Shown: piece after piece, positions 39,030-47,258 of the stretch
Position numbering within the stretch: the first letter of the stretch is position 1
Layout of the letters: each line of letters begins with the position of its first letter
Assembly (NCBI RefSeq): GCF_000176515.1
Contig: NZ_ADAQ01000009.1
Location: forward strand, 186,001-250,000
Length of the DNA stretch: 64,000 nt
Source of the DNA: Grimontia hollisae CIP 101886
GTDB lineage: Bacteria; Pseudomonadota; Gammaproteobacteria; Enterobacterales; Vibrionaceae
Direction of reading: 5' to 3'
Made by a program: the position numbers and the translations under genes
Notes under the pieces: model-generated
Seen by the model: only the letters and a program-made list of their open reading frames with translations
Told to the model about the DNA's origin: nothing
The model's database searches: none

Positions 39030-40514
39030 ATGAAACCCTCGCTTCAGCTCAAGCTTGGCCAACAACTTGCAATGACTCCGCAACTGCAACAGGCGATTCG
39101 CCTGTTGCAGCTTTCGACACTTGATTTGCAACAAGAAATTCAGGAAGCGCTGGAAGCCAACCCACTCCTCGAACAGGATGAAACCGGTGATAGCACTATC
39201 GACGGCGATGATGCGCAGGAGTTTGAGGGCGAAAAGAATGTCAGTGTGTCTACCGCTGAGTCAGAAAGCCCGGACTCAATGGACAGTTCTGATGCATTGG
39301 GGCAGCAGGAAATGCCGGACGACCTGCCTGTTGATACCACCTGGGATGATGTTTACAGCGCCAACACTGGCAGTACTGGCATCTCAGCCGGTGACGACAT
39401 TCCCGTTTATCAGGGCGAAACCACTGAGACGCTTTTCGATTACCTTAACTGGCAACTCCAACTGACGCCATTTACAGACATTGATCTTGCCATTGCAACT
39501 GCCATCATTGACGCAGTGGATGACAAAGGCTACCTCACGGTCACCTGTGAAGACATTCTGGAAAGCCTCGGCACCGAAGAAGGCGAAGTCGAACTGGATG
39601 AAGTTGAAGCGGTACTCAAACGTGTGCAGCAATTCGACCCACTGGGTGTCGCTTCACGTTCGTTGCAGGAATGTCTGCTTATCCAACTCGCTGCCTTTGA
39701 CGAAAATACCCCTTGGCTTAATGAGGCACGCCTGGTGCTTCGCGAGCACATGAACCTGCTTGCCAACCGCGATTACCGCCAGTTGATGAAAGAGACCAAG
39801 CTACGTGAGCCTGAGCTGAAGGAAGTCATGCGCCTTATTCACAGCCTCGAGCCACGCCCAGGCAACCTCATCGTCACCAACGAGGCAGAGTATGTCATCC
39901 CCGACGTCTCCGTATTTAAAGACCGGGGCAAGTGGGTAGTACACATCAATCCAGATGCTGTACCTCGCCTTAAGGTAAACCAACAATACGCCGCACTGGC
40001 CAAAAACGGATGCAGCGCCGCAGACAGTCAGTTTATCCGCAGCCACCTTCAGGATGCGAAATGGCTGATAAAAAGTCTTGAAAGCCGCAATGAAACCCTG
40101 CTGAAAGTGGCGCGTTGCATTGTTGAACATCAACAGGATTTCTTTGAATACGGAGAAGAAGCCATGAAGCCGATGGTCCTCAACGACATCGCACTGGCTG
40201 TGGACATGCATGAGTCCACCATCTCCCGGGTTACTACACAAAAGTACATGCACACGCCCCGTGGCATATTCGAACTGAAATACTTCTTCTCAAGCCATGT
40301 CAGTACAGACAATGGCGGTGAATGCAGCTCTACGGCAATTCGCGCGTTGGTGAAAAAACTGGTTGCTGCCGAAAACCCGGCGAAACCACTCAGCGACAGC
40401 AAAATTGCCACACTGCTGGCGGAGCAAGGCATCCAGGTCGCGCGACGAACGATAGCAAAATATCGTGAGTCTCTGGGTATTGCACCGTCGAATCAGCGCA
40501 AGCGCCTTATTTAG
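39030..40514 (+). CDS. rpoN: RNA polymerase sigma-54 factor RpoN
   Basis: Alternative sigma factor for nitrogen, flagellar and other enhancer-dependent genes. Region I is glutamine- and leucine-rich ([20 protein letters not shown]), region II is acidic (residues about 50-105), the core-binding domain follows, and the C-terminal RpoN box [10 protein letters not shown] lies near residues 471-480. Length 494 residues (E. coli 477). It sits between lptB and hpf as in E. coli and many gammaproteobacteria. Confidence 0.98.
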   Translation: MKPSLQLKLGQQLAMTPQLQQAIRLLQLSTLDLQQEIQEALEANPLLEQDETGDSTIDGDDAQEFEGEKNVSVSTAESESPDSMDSSDALGQQEMPDDLPVDTTWDDVYSANTGSTGISAGDDIPVYQGETTETLFDYLNWQLQLTPFTDIDLAIATAIIDAVDDKGYLTVTCEDILESLGTEEGEVELDEVEAVLKRVQQFDPLGVASRSLQECLLIQLAAFDENTPWLNEARLVLREHMNLLANRDYRQLMKETKLREPELKEVMRLIHSLEPRPGNLIVTNEAEYVIPDVSVFKDRGKWVVHINPDAVPRLKVNQQYAALAKNGCSAADSQFIRSHLQDAKWLIKSLESRNETLLKVARCIVEHQQDFFEYGEEAMKPMVLNDIALAVDMHESTISRVTTQKYMHTPRGIFELKYFFSSHVSTDNGGECSSTAIRALVKKLVAAENPAKPLSDSKIATLLAEQGIQVARRTIAKYRESLGIAPSNQRKRLI

Positions 40515-40540
40515 GCGTCTCAACCAGAAGGAAGATGTTT

Positions 40541-40828
40541 ATGCAAATCAATCTCACCGGTCACCATGTCGAAATCACAGACGCTCTGCGGGACTACGTG
40601 ACAACCAAGTTTGATAAGCTTGAACGCTTTTTTGAGCACATCAATAACGTTCATGTCGTGCTTAACGTCGAAAAACTACAGCAGATTGCCGAAGCGACCC
40701 TGCATGTCAATAATGGCGAAATTCACGCAAAAGCCGATTCAGAAAACATGTATGCGGCGATCGACTCGCTGACAGATAAGCTGATTAAACAGTTAACCAA
40801 ACACAAAGAAAAGATGAACCACCATTAA
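40541..40828 (+). CDS. hpf: Ribosome hibernation promoting factor Hpf
   Basis: Short-form HPF that binds the 30S A/P site and promotes 100S ribosome dimers in stationary phase. The start MQINLTGHHVEITDALRDYV matches the family; the ATG at 40541 has AGAAGGA at good spacing, while the ATG two codons earlier is too close to it. Length 95 residues (E. coli 95). It starts shortly after rpoN and ends two bases before ptsN. Confidence 0.97.
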   Translation: MQINLTGHHVEITDALRDYVTTKFDKLERFFEHINNVHVVLNVEKLQQIAEATLHVNNGEIHAKADSENMYAAIDSLTDKLIKQLTKHKEKMNHH

Positions 40829-40830
40829 CT

Positions 40831-41274
40831 ATGGAACTCAAAGACGTACTCAAACTGGACTGCACGAAAAGTGCAGTCCTTTGTTCAAGTAAAAAACGGG
40901 CACTGGAAGTGATCAGCGAACTGGCTGCTGGCCAACTGGATCAAAATCCGCAAAAGCTTTTCGAATGTATGCTTAGCCGGGAAAAAATGGGCAGTACGGG
41001 CATCGGCAATGGCATCGCCATTCCCCATGGTCGTATTTTTAACAGTAACCAAGCCGTTGGTGTCCTGATTCAGTGTGCCGAGCCGATTGAGTTTGATGCC
41101 ATAGATAACCAACCCGTTGATCTGCTGTTTGCCCTGTTGGTCCCTGATGACCAGTGCAAAGAACACTTGAAAACCCTGTCATTGATTGCACAAAAGCTGG
41201 GTGACAAACAGATTTGTCGGCAACTTCGCCACGCCAGCTCCGATCAGGAACTCTACGATATCATCACAGGATAA
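40831..41274 (+). CDS. ptsN: PtsN: EIIA-Ntr of the nitrogen phosphotransferase system
   Basis: Regulatory EIIA protein phosphorylated by NPr; in E. coli it modulates potassium transport and other targets. The phosphorylated histidine is in IPHGRI (His66). Length 147 residues, shorter than E. coli PtsN (163) at the N-terminus. A perfect hairpin followed by TTTGTT lies inside codons 9-18 and looks like an intrinsic terminator. The alternative of a later true start was considered, but no good one was seen before the conserved region. Confidence 0.95.
   Translation: MELKDVLKLDCTKSAVLCSSKKRALEVISELAAGQLDQNPQKLFECMLSREKMGSTGIGNGIAIPHGRIFNSNQAVGVLIQCAEPIEFDAIDNQPVDLLFALLVPDDQCKEHLKTLSLIAQKLGDKQICRQLRHASSDQELYDIITG
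40857..40885 (+). promoter_or_regulatory. Terminator-like hairpin inside the start of ptsN
   Basis: GGACTGCAC (40857-40865) and GTGCAGTCC (40871-40879) form a perfect 9-bp stem around a GAAAA loop, followed directly by TTTGTT. It lies about 30 bases after the hpf stop, within ptsN coding sequence. It could attenuate transcription from hpf into ptsN-rapZ-npr; this role is inferred, the structure is seen. Confidence 0.6.
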
Positions 41275-41294
41275 TCAGCGCAGGAACGTGCATC

Positions 41295-42146
41295 ATGCAG
41301 CTTAAAATCGTCAGTGGCCGTTCAGGCTCTGGAAAATCGGTCGCACTCCGTGTGCTGGAAGATCTGGGGTATTACTGCGTTGATAACCTTCCAGTCAACC
41401 TTCTACCGCAATTTATTGCGACACAAGATGGTAAAGATAACCACATCGCGGTCAGCATCGATATCCGTAACATGCCGGCTGATCCCGATGAATTTACCCA
41501 TACGCTGACCAAACTGCCAAACGACGTCAACATTGATATCTTCTTTCTTGATGCCGACGACGCTGAGTTGATTAAACGTTTCAGTGAAACCCGCCGCTTG
41601 CATCCACTCAGCCGCGATAACCTCTCCCTCGAGCAGGCCATAGAACGCGAAAAGCAGCTGCTCACACCACTTAAGGAGCGGGCCGACAAGGTGATCAACA
41701 CCTCCAAGCACTCAGTGCATGATTTGAGCGAAGCGGTACGCTCCCTGGTGTTGGGCCGTACCAACCGCGATCTGGTGATGGTATTTGAATCTTTCGGCTT
41801 CAAGCACGGTCTGCCTTCCGACGCTGACTATGTGTTTGATGTACGGTTTCTCCCCAATCCGCACTGGGATCCTGCGCTCAGGCCACTGACGGGGCTCGAT
41901 GAGCCAGTCAAAATGTTCCTCGCCGCAGAACAAGATGTGGCCATGCTGATTGCCCAGGTGAAAAGTTTTCTTGAGTCCTGGTTGCCAGCACTCGAAAACA
42001 ATAACCGCAGCTACCTTACTGTGGCGATAGGCTGCACCGGTGGTCAACACCGTTCAGTATATATTGCCCAATACCTCGCCGATTACTTTGCCGCGACGGG
42101 CCACCAGGTCCAGATCCGCCACCGCACGCTGGAAGGAAAAGTATGA
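41295..42146 (+). CDS. rapZ: RapZ: RNase adapter protein
   Basis: Adapter that binds GlmZ-type small RNAs and directs their cleavage by RNase E, balancing glucosamine-6-phosphate synthesis. The N-terminal P-loop is [12 protein letters not shown] (8-19), and the C-terminal domain shows [21 protein letters not shown]. The ATG at 41295 ([11 protein letters not shown]) gives 283 residues (E. coli 284); the frame stays open upstream into ptsN but is not used. It overlaps npr by four bases. Confidence 0.97.
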   Translation: MQLKIVSGRSGSGKSVALRVLEDLGYYCVDNLPVNLLPQFIATQDGKDNHIAVSIDIRNMPADPDEFTHTLTKLPNDVNIDIFFLDADDAELIKRFSETRRLHPLSRDNLSLEQAIEREKQLLTPLKERADKVINTSKHSVHDLSEAVRSLVLGRTNRDLVMVFESFGFKHGLPSDADYVFDVRFLPNPHWDPALRPLTGLDEPVKMFLAAEQDVAMLIAQVKSFLESWLPALENNNRSYLTVAIGCTGGQHRSVYIAQYLADYFAATGHQVQIRHRTLEGKV

Positions 42147-42418
42147 ACCCGCCCAGCAAAGAAGTGCTGATCCGTAACCGCCTTGGCCTTCATGCCCGTG
42201 CAGCCGTCAAGTTAGTAGAACTGGCACAGAGCTTTGATGCCCAGGTCATGCTGACTAAAAATGGGCAAACGGTGACGGCTGATAGTGTGATGGGTATTTT
42301 ACTGCTCGACTCCAGCCAGGGAGAACAAATTACCGTGTCCGCAAAAGGCAGTCAGGCACAACAAGCCTTTGAAGCCGTCACCGCGCTCATTGAGGCGGGT
42401 TTCGATGAAGACAACTAA
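42143..42418 (+). CDS. npr: NPr: HPr-like phosphocarrier of the nitrogen PTS
   Basis: Phosphocarrier that passes phosphate from EI-Ntr (PtsP) to PtsN. The HPr fold is clear, with the active histidine at residue 17 in [15 protein letters not shown] and the motif [18 protein letters not shown]. Length 91 residues (E. coli 90). It overlaps the rapZ stop (ATGA) and closes the rpoN-npr block. Confidence 0.96.
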   Translation: MNPPSKEVLIRNRLGLHARAAVKLVELAQSFDAQVMLTKNGQTVTADSVMGILLLDSSQGEQITVSAKGSQAQQAFEAVTALIEAGFDEDN

Positions 42419-42546
42419 ACCTTTATCTCACCCCCCCTACAATTTCACGTTTCCCACGTTTTTCATTCTCAAAGTGCAAAGACAGTCTGGGCTGTTTGCG
42501 TTAATATTCACGTCATTGCGTCACCCGCCGATATCCGGACACTCCT

Positions 42547-43914
42547 ATGGCAGAGAATTACGAAGTAGAACAACCTAGCCAAACGCACCAAACGTTGCAG
42601 GAAGTCAGCCGAGCCCTTGAAAATGGCATGTTCGTGCATGTCCGTCGAATGCTCGAAGACATGGAGCCGGAGGACATTGCGCACCTGCTTGAAGCCTCTC
42701 CCCCAAAAAGCCGCCTGGTGTTGTGGCAACTGACCGATCCTGAAGAACAAGGTGAGATCCTCGAAGAGCTGTCCGAAGATGTGAAAGACGGCATTATGGT
42801 GCGAATGCAACCTGAGCAGCTTGCCGCTGCAACAGAAGGCATGGATACCGATGATGTAGCCTATCTGCTTCGAAGCTTACCTGATAACGTTTCCCAGGAT
42901 GTCCTGTCGCAAATGGATGCCCAGGATCGTGCACGGGTTGAACAGGCACTGGCTTACCCGGAAGAGACAGCGGGTGGGATGATGAACACCGACGTGGTCA
43001 CCATCCGCTCGGACGTGACTGTCGACGTCGTGCTACGTTACCTGCGTATGAAGGGGAAATTGCCTGAAGCCACAGATGCTCTGTATGTGGTGGACGAAAA
43101 CAGCCGCTTGATTGGCGAACTGGCTATCACAGCCCTTTTGACGTCCCAGCCTGATACCGAGGTACTGGAAGTGATGGAAGACGTGGACGATGCCATTCCC
43201 GTCGACATGAGTGACAGCGATGTTGCCAGCCTGTTTGAGCGCCGCAACTGGGTTTCAGCCCCGGTGGTTGATAAGGAATATCACCTGGTTGGCCGTATCA
43301 CCATCGATGACGTAGTCGACATTATCCGTGAAGATGCCGAGCACTCCATGATGAGTATGGCAGGTCTGGATGACGAAGAAGACACCTTCGCACCGGTCCT
43401 GAAATCTGCCCGTAGCCGGAGTATCTGGCTCGGTGCCAATGTCCTTGCTGCTCTGGCGGCAGCCTCTGTCTCAAATCTTTTTGAAAACACCCTTGATCAG
43501 ATGGCAGCCATTGCAGTGTTGATGACTATCGTCCCCTCTATGGGAGGAGTTGCCGGTAACCAGACTGTCGCGCTGGTGATCCGTGGTCTTGCTGTCGGCC
43601 ATATCGGTGATTCCAACACCCGCTGGCTGCTCAATAAAGAAGCGCTGGTGGGGCTTTTAAACGGTGTAGTCTGGGCCTGTATCATTGGTGGTGTGGTCGT
43701 ACTGTGGAAAGGAAATCTGATGCTGGGAGGCATTATTGCTGCGGCGATGCTGACCAATCTGGTCGTGGCAGGGGTGGCCGGTGTCACCGTTCCAATCCTA
43801 CTCAAAAAAATGAAAGTCGATCCCGCGCTTGCTGGCGGAATGGCCTTGACCACAATTACTGACATGGTTGGTCTCTCCGTTTTCCTTGGACTGGCAACGC
43901 TGTTTTTGGTCTGA
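42547..43914 (+). CDS. mgtE: MgtE-family magnesium transporter
   Basis: Dimeric Mg2+ channel/transporter gated by cytoplasmic magnesium. The MgtE N-domain (about residues 35-135) is followed by two CBS domains (about 140-260) and a C-terminal membrane domain of five helices (IWLGANVLAALAAASVSNLF, VPSMGGVAGNQTVALVIRGL). Length 455 residues, typical. It lies 128 bases after npr with no clear terminator between them, and is followed by a strong terminator and the accessory patch. Confidence 0.96.
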   Translation: MAENYEVEQPSQTHQTLQEVSRALENGMFVHVRRMLEDMEPEDIAHLLEASPPKSRLVLWQLTDPEEQGEILEELSEDVKDGIMVRMQPEQLAAATEGMDTDDVAYLLRSLPDNVSQDVLSQMDAQDRARVEQALAYPEETAGGMMNTDVVTIRSDVTVDVVLRYLRMKGKLPEATDALYVVDENSRLIGELAITALLTSQPDTEVLEVMEDVDDAIPVDMSDSDVASLFERRNWVSAPVVDKEYHLVGRITIDDVVDIIREDAEHSMMSMAGLDDEEDTFAPVLKSARSRSIWLGANVLAALAAASVSNLFENTLDQMAAIAVLMTIVPSMGGVAGNQTVALVIRGLAVGHIGDSNTRWLLNKEALVGLLNGVVWACIIGGVVVLWKGNLMLGGIIAAAMLTNLVVAGVAGVTVPILLKKMKVDPALAGGMALTTITDMVGLSVFLGLATLFLV

Positions 43915-43929
43915 CCCCAAGGGATACGT

Positions 43930-43958
43930 AAAAAGCCTCCCAGCGAGGCTTTTTAATC
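43930..43958 (+). terminator. Terminator of mgtE
   Basis: A perfect 10-bp stem (AAAAAGCCTC / GAGGCTTTTT) with a five-base loop, followed by AATC. It ends the conserved block before the insertion patch. Confidence 0.88.
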
Positions 43959-44028
43959 GTGATTATCTGGTGACCTACCGGATAACCAAGATGAAAATCC
44001 CACGCAACCTGCCACTCAATCACACAGT

Positions 44029-44038
44029 GCTCCCTACC
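44029..44038. repeat. Left copy of a 10-bp target-site duplication
   Basis: GCTCCCTACC lies immediately outside the CAGGG end at 44039. The same 10 bases occur at 45978-45987, immediately outside the CCCTG end at 45977. Ten bases is within the 8-10 bp reported for ISAs1-family duplications. Confidence 0.8.
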
Positions 44039-44133
44039 CAGGGCAAGATCATGAATGTTTTTTGTCCAATTCGAGGTCAAAATTAACCTGACGAGTCGAC
44101 TGTGATCTTATGCTCCTCTTTTGAGGAGGAGCC

Positions 44134-44680
44134 ATGAATTTAGATACCATCAAAGCACATTTCAGCATCATCCGTGACGAGCGACAAAGCGCAAAAGTAG
44201 ACTACCCACTGTTTGATATTCTATTTGGTTCAATCTGTGTCGTAATCGCTGGAGGCCAAGGCTGGAATGATATTCGCGAGTACGTTCTTGGTCACCATGA
44301 GTGGTTCCTTAAACAGGGCTTGTTTGAAAAAGGGGTACCCGTTGATGATACCTTTGCTCGTCTGATTTCAAATATTGATCCCGCTGAATTCCGCGATTGC
44401 TTTCTGACCTGGATGAAAGCCGTTCACAAGCTAACCGGTGGTGAAGTGGTCGCTATTGATGGCAAGACCTTACGCGGCTCTTATGACAGAAACGACAGGC
44501 AAAGCACCATCTATATGGTGAGTGCCTATGCCAGCGCCAACCCGGATTGAAGCGCGTACTTGCCATGTCCTGAGTGCACGTGAGTTGGACGGTGACTTCT
44601 CCACCTGGAATGGGCTAACCAGTATTGTGATGGTTGAAAACTACCGGGCCGCAAAAGGCAAAGGGCCTGTCAATGGCTAA
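44134..44680 (+). pseudogene. ISAs1-family transposase, internally deleted
   Basis: The first 138 residues (44134-44550) match the N-terminal part of ISAs1/H-repeat transposases: DYPLFDILFGSICVVIAGG, VDDTFARLISNIDP and VVAIDGKTLRGSYDRND, the last carrying the first catalytic aspartate. The frame then ends at a TGA. The family's middle part is missing, and a later piece resumes one frame over at 44543 (RIEARTCHVLSARELD, FSTWNGLTSIVMVENYRAAKG) up to a TAA at 44680. The C-terminal third is absent. At least two internal deletions therefore broke the gene. A good GAGGAGGAG ribosome-binding site remains before the ATG. Confidence 0.85.
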
Positions 44681-44707
44681 ATCCCAACCATTCATGCGGA
44701 CACCCTG
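44669..44707 (+). repeat. Right end of the first ISAs1-type copy
   Basis: This 39-base segment, ending GCGGACACCCTG, matches 45939-45977 at 34 of 39 positions. Both copies are read as ISAs1-type right ends including the transposase 3' tail. No target duplication follows this copy. Confidence 0.7.
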
Positions 44708-44800
44708 CTCTTAAATGCTTTGTGAAATTTGAAGCGACCTAGTGACTATAACCTTATAAACATGCAAACTATTATCATTACCAACAAATGAGATATATGT

Positions 44801-45436
44801 ATGATGAATATTGCTATTTGGGGCGCTGCCAGTGGATTGGGGGCAGCTATGGTCGACTACTTCCACAAACAAGGCGCTAATGTTATCGCTATTTCTCGTA
44901 CTCCAAGTAAAAACCCTATGCTTACCGAGTACAACGTAACTTCAATATGTTGTGATGCAACAGATAAAGAGCAAGTTGAAAAGGCGGTTTCTGAGTTACC
45001 AGAGAACACCTTTAACATTTCAACAATGGGCAGCTTTCACTCGGATAACCCAGTCGATTACATTGGCCACCGCTACTTAACGGATGCTCTTGAGAATACC
45101 TCTTCAACCCGATTATTATTAGTTACATCGTTAGGTTGTGGTGATTCTTGGCAGTACCTTTCAGACCGAGCAAAACAAGTCTTTGGAGCTGCTGTTCGAG
45201 AGAAAACTCTCGCTGAAGCTTGGCTTCAAAGCAGTAAGTTAGATTACATTATCCTCCGTCCCGGAGGACTTAAAGACGGCGCTCCAACTGGCCAGGGAGA
45301 ACTGTCTCAAAATTCTGAGGTGCATGGTGCAATTACTCGAGGGGAAGTTGCTCGATTAAGTCATGAACTCCTTTCAAGTGATCACAATTTCGGCCAAATA
45401 TTCCAGTGTGTTGACCCGAATATAGCACCTTACTAA
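44801..45436 (+). CDS. NAD(P)-binding SDR-like protein of unknown substrate
   Basis: A 211-residue Rossmann-fold protein. The N-terminus (NIAIWGAASGLGAAMVDYFHKQGANVIAISR) carries a glycine-rich dinucleotide loop GAASGLG, and the later LLLVTSLGCGDSW and LDYIILRPGGLKDG resemble atypical SDR/NmrA-like proteins. No YxxxK catalytic pair is obvious, so it could be a reductase, isomerase or redox sensor. It lies alone between IS remnants and is more AT-rich than the core genes. Two adjacent ATG codons (44801, 44804) are possible starts, with a weak ribosome-binding site. Its sequence is intact, so it may still be expressed. Confidence 0.75.
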   Translation: MMNIAIWGAASGLGAAMVDYFHKQGANVIAISRTPSKNPMLTEYNVTSICCDATDKEQVEKAVSELPENTFNISTMGSFHSDNPVDYIGHRYLTDALENTSSTRLLLVTSLGCGDSWQYLSDRAKQVFGAAVREKTLAEAWLQSSKLDYIILRPGGLKDGAPTGQGELSQNSEVHGAITRGEVARLSHELLSSDHNFGQIFQCVDPNIAPY

Positions 45437-45450
45437 ACACCCAGAATATG

Positions 45451-45473
45451 AGAGGGGTTAAGAGAGCCCCTCT
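45451..45473 (+). terminator. Hairpin after the SDR-like gene
   Basis: AGAGGGG (45451-45457) pairs with CCCCTCT (45467-45473) around a nine-base loop, 15 bases after the stop codon. No T-run follows, so it is a weak terminator at best. Confidence 0.4.
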
Positions 45474-45553
45474 GTTCACATAACGAATGACATGGATTCC
45501 CTCTCACGAGGATTTGCCACACTTAGGTGTCGCTTTAAATACCGGAGGTAACC

Positions 45554-45726
45554 ATGTCTTCTCTAATCCATTGTGGCGTTGACCTCGCCAAACACCACTT
45601 CTCTCTGCACGCAGTTGATGACCGAGGTAAAGTCATCCTTCATAAATCTGTATATCGCGCTAAGTTGCTGACTACATTAGCAAACATGCCAGCCATGCGT
45701 ATAGGCATCGAAACGTGCTCTGGGGC
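45554..45726 (+). pseudogene. IS110-family transposase, 5' fragment
   Basis: The first 58 residues or so (CGVDLAKHHFSLHAVDDRGK, then RAKLLTTLANMPAMRIGIETCSGA) match the N-terminal DEDD domain of IS110-family transposases, including the conserved first aspartate in GVDLAK. The match stops at 45726, where the reading switches to ISAs1-type sequence. About 80% of a typical IS110 transposase is missing. A GGAGG site precedes the ATG at 45554. Confidence 0.82.
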
Positions 45727-45957
45727 ATTGAGTCCATGCATTGGATTTTAGATGTCAGTATGCGGGAGGATGCTTGCCAGATTTACCGAGAAAACGCCGC
45801 TGAAAACTTGGCAGGGTTAAAACACATGGCACTTAACATGCTCAGGGCAGAACCCACCAAGATTAGCGTGCCGATGAAACAGAAACATTGCATGATGAAA
45901 CCCGCCTTCTTGGAGCAGGTCCTTATGGCCGGATTGACGTCAATGGCTAAACCCTAA
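45721..45957 (+). pseudogene. ISAs1-family transposase, 3' fragment
   Basis: From WGIESMHWILDVSMREDACQ through AAENLAGLKHMALNMLRAE this is the conserved C-terminal part of ISAs1-family transposases, including the catalytic glutamate region. It has no start of its own and is joined to the IS110 fragment within TGGGGC (45721-45726). It ends at a TAA at 45955-45957, close to the right inverted end. Confidence 0.85.
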
Positions 45958-45977
45958 CCGTTTATACGGACACCCTG
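45939..45977 (+). repeat. Right end of the second ISAs1-type copy
   Basis: Matches 44669-44707 at 34 of 39 positions and ends in ACGGACACCCTG. It directly abuts the right target-site duplication. Confidence 0.75.
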
Positions 45978-45987
45978 GCTCCCTACC
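45978..45987. repeat. Right copy of the 10-bp target-site duplication
   Basis: GCTCCCTACC, identical to 44029-44038 and directly adjoining the CCCTG end at 45977. Confidence 0.8.
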
Positions 45988-46111
45988 ATTAAAAAACGAA
46001 CGGCTTCAAGCCATTAGCGGCCTTAATTCGTCTGTACAATCAAAAGTTAGACACTATTCTTAACATAACAAACGTAGAATGTGCGCCAGAATGTTAGTAC
46101 AGGAGTTCATA

Positions 46112-47164
46112 ATGTTCTTGCAATCCATCCACAATTACAGGGCCATTGCTATTATTTCTATTGTCATGAGCCACACTTATGTTTACGGCCTTGAAAATAC
46201 AACAGGATTGATGTCAGTTATAAAGAATATAATATCTGGCGGCACAGCACTTTTTGTTTTTATTTCCGGGTATATGTTTCATCATGTCTTTTATAAAAGA
46301 TATCAATTTAAATCTTTCATGAAAGGAAAAATTGAAAGAGTGATTTTTCCTTACTTAATTCTCGCAACATTTGCAATCGCTCTTGTTTATATCATTAAGT
46401 CTGGTTTTTTTTCACCCGATGCGGATTATAACAAAGTTGTGTTTTTCTCTCCTGAGGATAATACACTGACAACTACAATAAAATATTACCTTACCGGACG
46501 CATGTTGACAGCCTATTGGTACATCCCTTTCGCTGTACTCCTTTTTCTCTCTTCTCCTCTTCATTATAAATTTATACAACTATCCCAACGCACCCAAATT
46601 ATTATTATTGCTTTTTCCTCAGTTGCATCAATGTTTATTCATCGATCATATGAAAACATTAATCCAATACAGATGCTTTTCTATTTTACTCCTTTTTATC
46701 TGACAGGTATTTATCTATCTCTTTACCGTAATTCTGTGAATAAGCACTGCGGTTTAAAGGGAGGGATGTTTATTTTTCTCACCATTTCTCTCGCCTTTTA
46801 TCAATATACATTAGGCCATAATGGCAATTACATAAAAGGGATGTTTGAATATGGTGGCATTGACATCATGTTCATTCAAAAGATGTGTTTATCTCTCGGC
46901 CTTTATTTTGTTATGGAGACTTTCGCTTTTAAAACCAAGTTAGTAGATCTTATCTCCGATACCAGCTTTGCAATATTTTTCATTCATCCCTGGGTACTGA
47001 CAACCATGAAAAGGCTACCTTTTCTCAATCATCCGGAATCGACAAATATTCCCTACTTTCTGGTCACTTGCCTGATCGTTATTTTAGTAAGTATGCTGAT
47101 CTCTATCGCGCTGAATAAGCTGCTGACAGGAAAAGTAAAGTCCCGCAATATTATTGGGTATTAG
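46112..47164 (+). CDS. Acyltransferase-3 family membrane protein
   Basis: Polytopic membrane acyltransferase of the OafA/OatA/WecH type, which usually O-acetylates surface polysaccharide or cell-wall sugars. The family's conserved N-terminal arginine and histidine appear in NYRAIAIISIVMSH (Arg10, His18). About ten hydrophobic helices follow, including GGTALFVFISGYMFHHVF and AIFFIHPWVLTTM. The ATG at 46112 has AGGAG six bases upstream and gives 350 residues; an earlier in-frame ATG lacks a site. The gene is markedly AT-rich compared with mgtE and pmbA, suggesting transfer. The substrate cannot be told, and no other glycan genes are adjacent. Confidence 0.82.
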   Translation: MFLQSIHNYRAIAIISIVMSHTYVYGLENTTGLMSVIKNIISGGTALFVFISGYMFHHVFYKRYQFKSFMKGKIERVIFPYLILATFAIALVYIIKSGFFSPDADYNKVVFFSPEDNTLTTTIKYYLTGRMLTAYWYIPFAVLLFLSSPLHYKFIQLSQRTQIIIIAFSSVASMFIHRSYENINPIQMLFYFTPFYLTGIYLSLYRNSVNKHCGLKGGMFIFLTISLAFYQYTLGHNGNYIKGMFEYGGIDIMFIQKMCLSLGLYFVMETFAFKTKLVDLISDTSFAIFFIHPWVLTTMKRLPFLNHPESTNIPYFLVTCLIVILVSMLISIALNKLLTGKVKSRNIIGY

Positions 47165-47190
47165 ATGCCGTTGAGCCTCATCATCAGACA

Positions 47191-47225
47191 AAAAAGCCAC
47201 TTTCATGGCGTGAAAGTAGCTTTTT
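47191..47225. terminator. Bidirectional terminator between the acyltransferase and pmbA
   Basis: AAAAAGCCACTTTCA pairs with TGAAAGTAGCTTTTT (one mismatch) around a five-base loop. Runs of T on both strands serve the convergent acyltransferase and pmbA transcripts. Confidence 0.85.
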
Positions 47226-47258
47226 GTGGATGTGCGCAGATTGGGGATGGCAGAAACG

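Larger units (their letters stand above)
44039..45977. mobile_element. Degenerate ISAs1-type unit bounded by 10-bp duplications
   Basis: The 1.94-kb segment begins with CAGGG and ends with CCCTG, and is flanked on both sides by GCTCCCTACC. Inside are a deleted ISAs1-family transposase 5' portion with its own right end, a dehydrogenase-like gene, an IS110-family 5' fragment and an ISAs1-family 3' portion with a second right end. An intact ISAs1-family element is about 1.2-1.4 kb with one transposase of about 370 residues, so this is a decayed, rearranged insertion rather than an active element. The left end resembles the right ends only partly (CAGGG and CATGAATG match). Confidence 0.7.

Noticed and set aside
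42419-42546. Magnesium riboswitch before mgtE
   Set aside because: The 128-base leader shows no convincing multi-helix fold or terminator by eye; a covariance-model search would be needed to call one.
44708-44800. Fur-box-like AT stretch before the SDR gene
   Set aside because: Only a short ATTATCATTA resemblance; not enough matches to call a site.
44039-45977. Active composite transposon
   Set aside because: No intact transposase is present in the unit; both ISAs1 parts and the IS110 part are truncated, so it can only move if helped from elsewhere.
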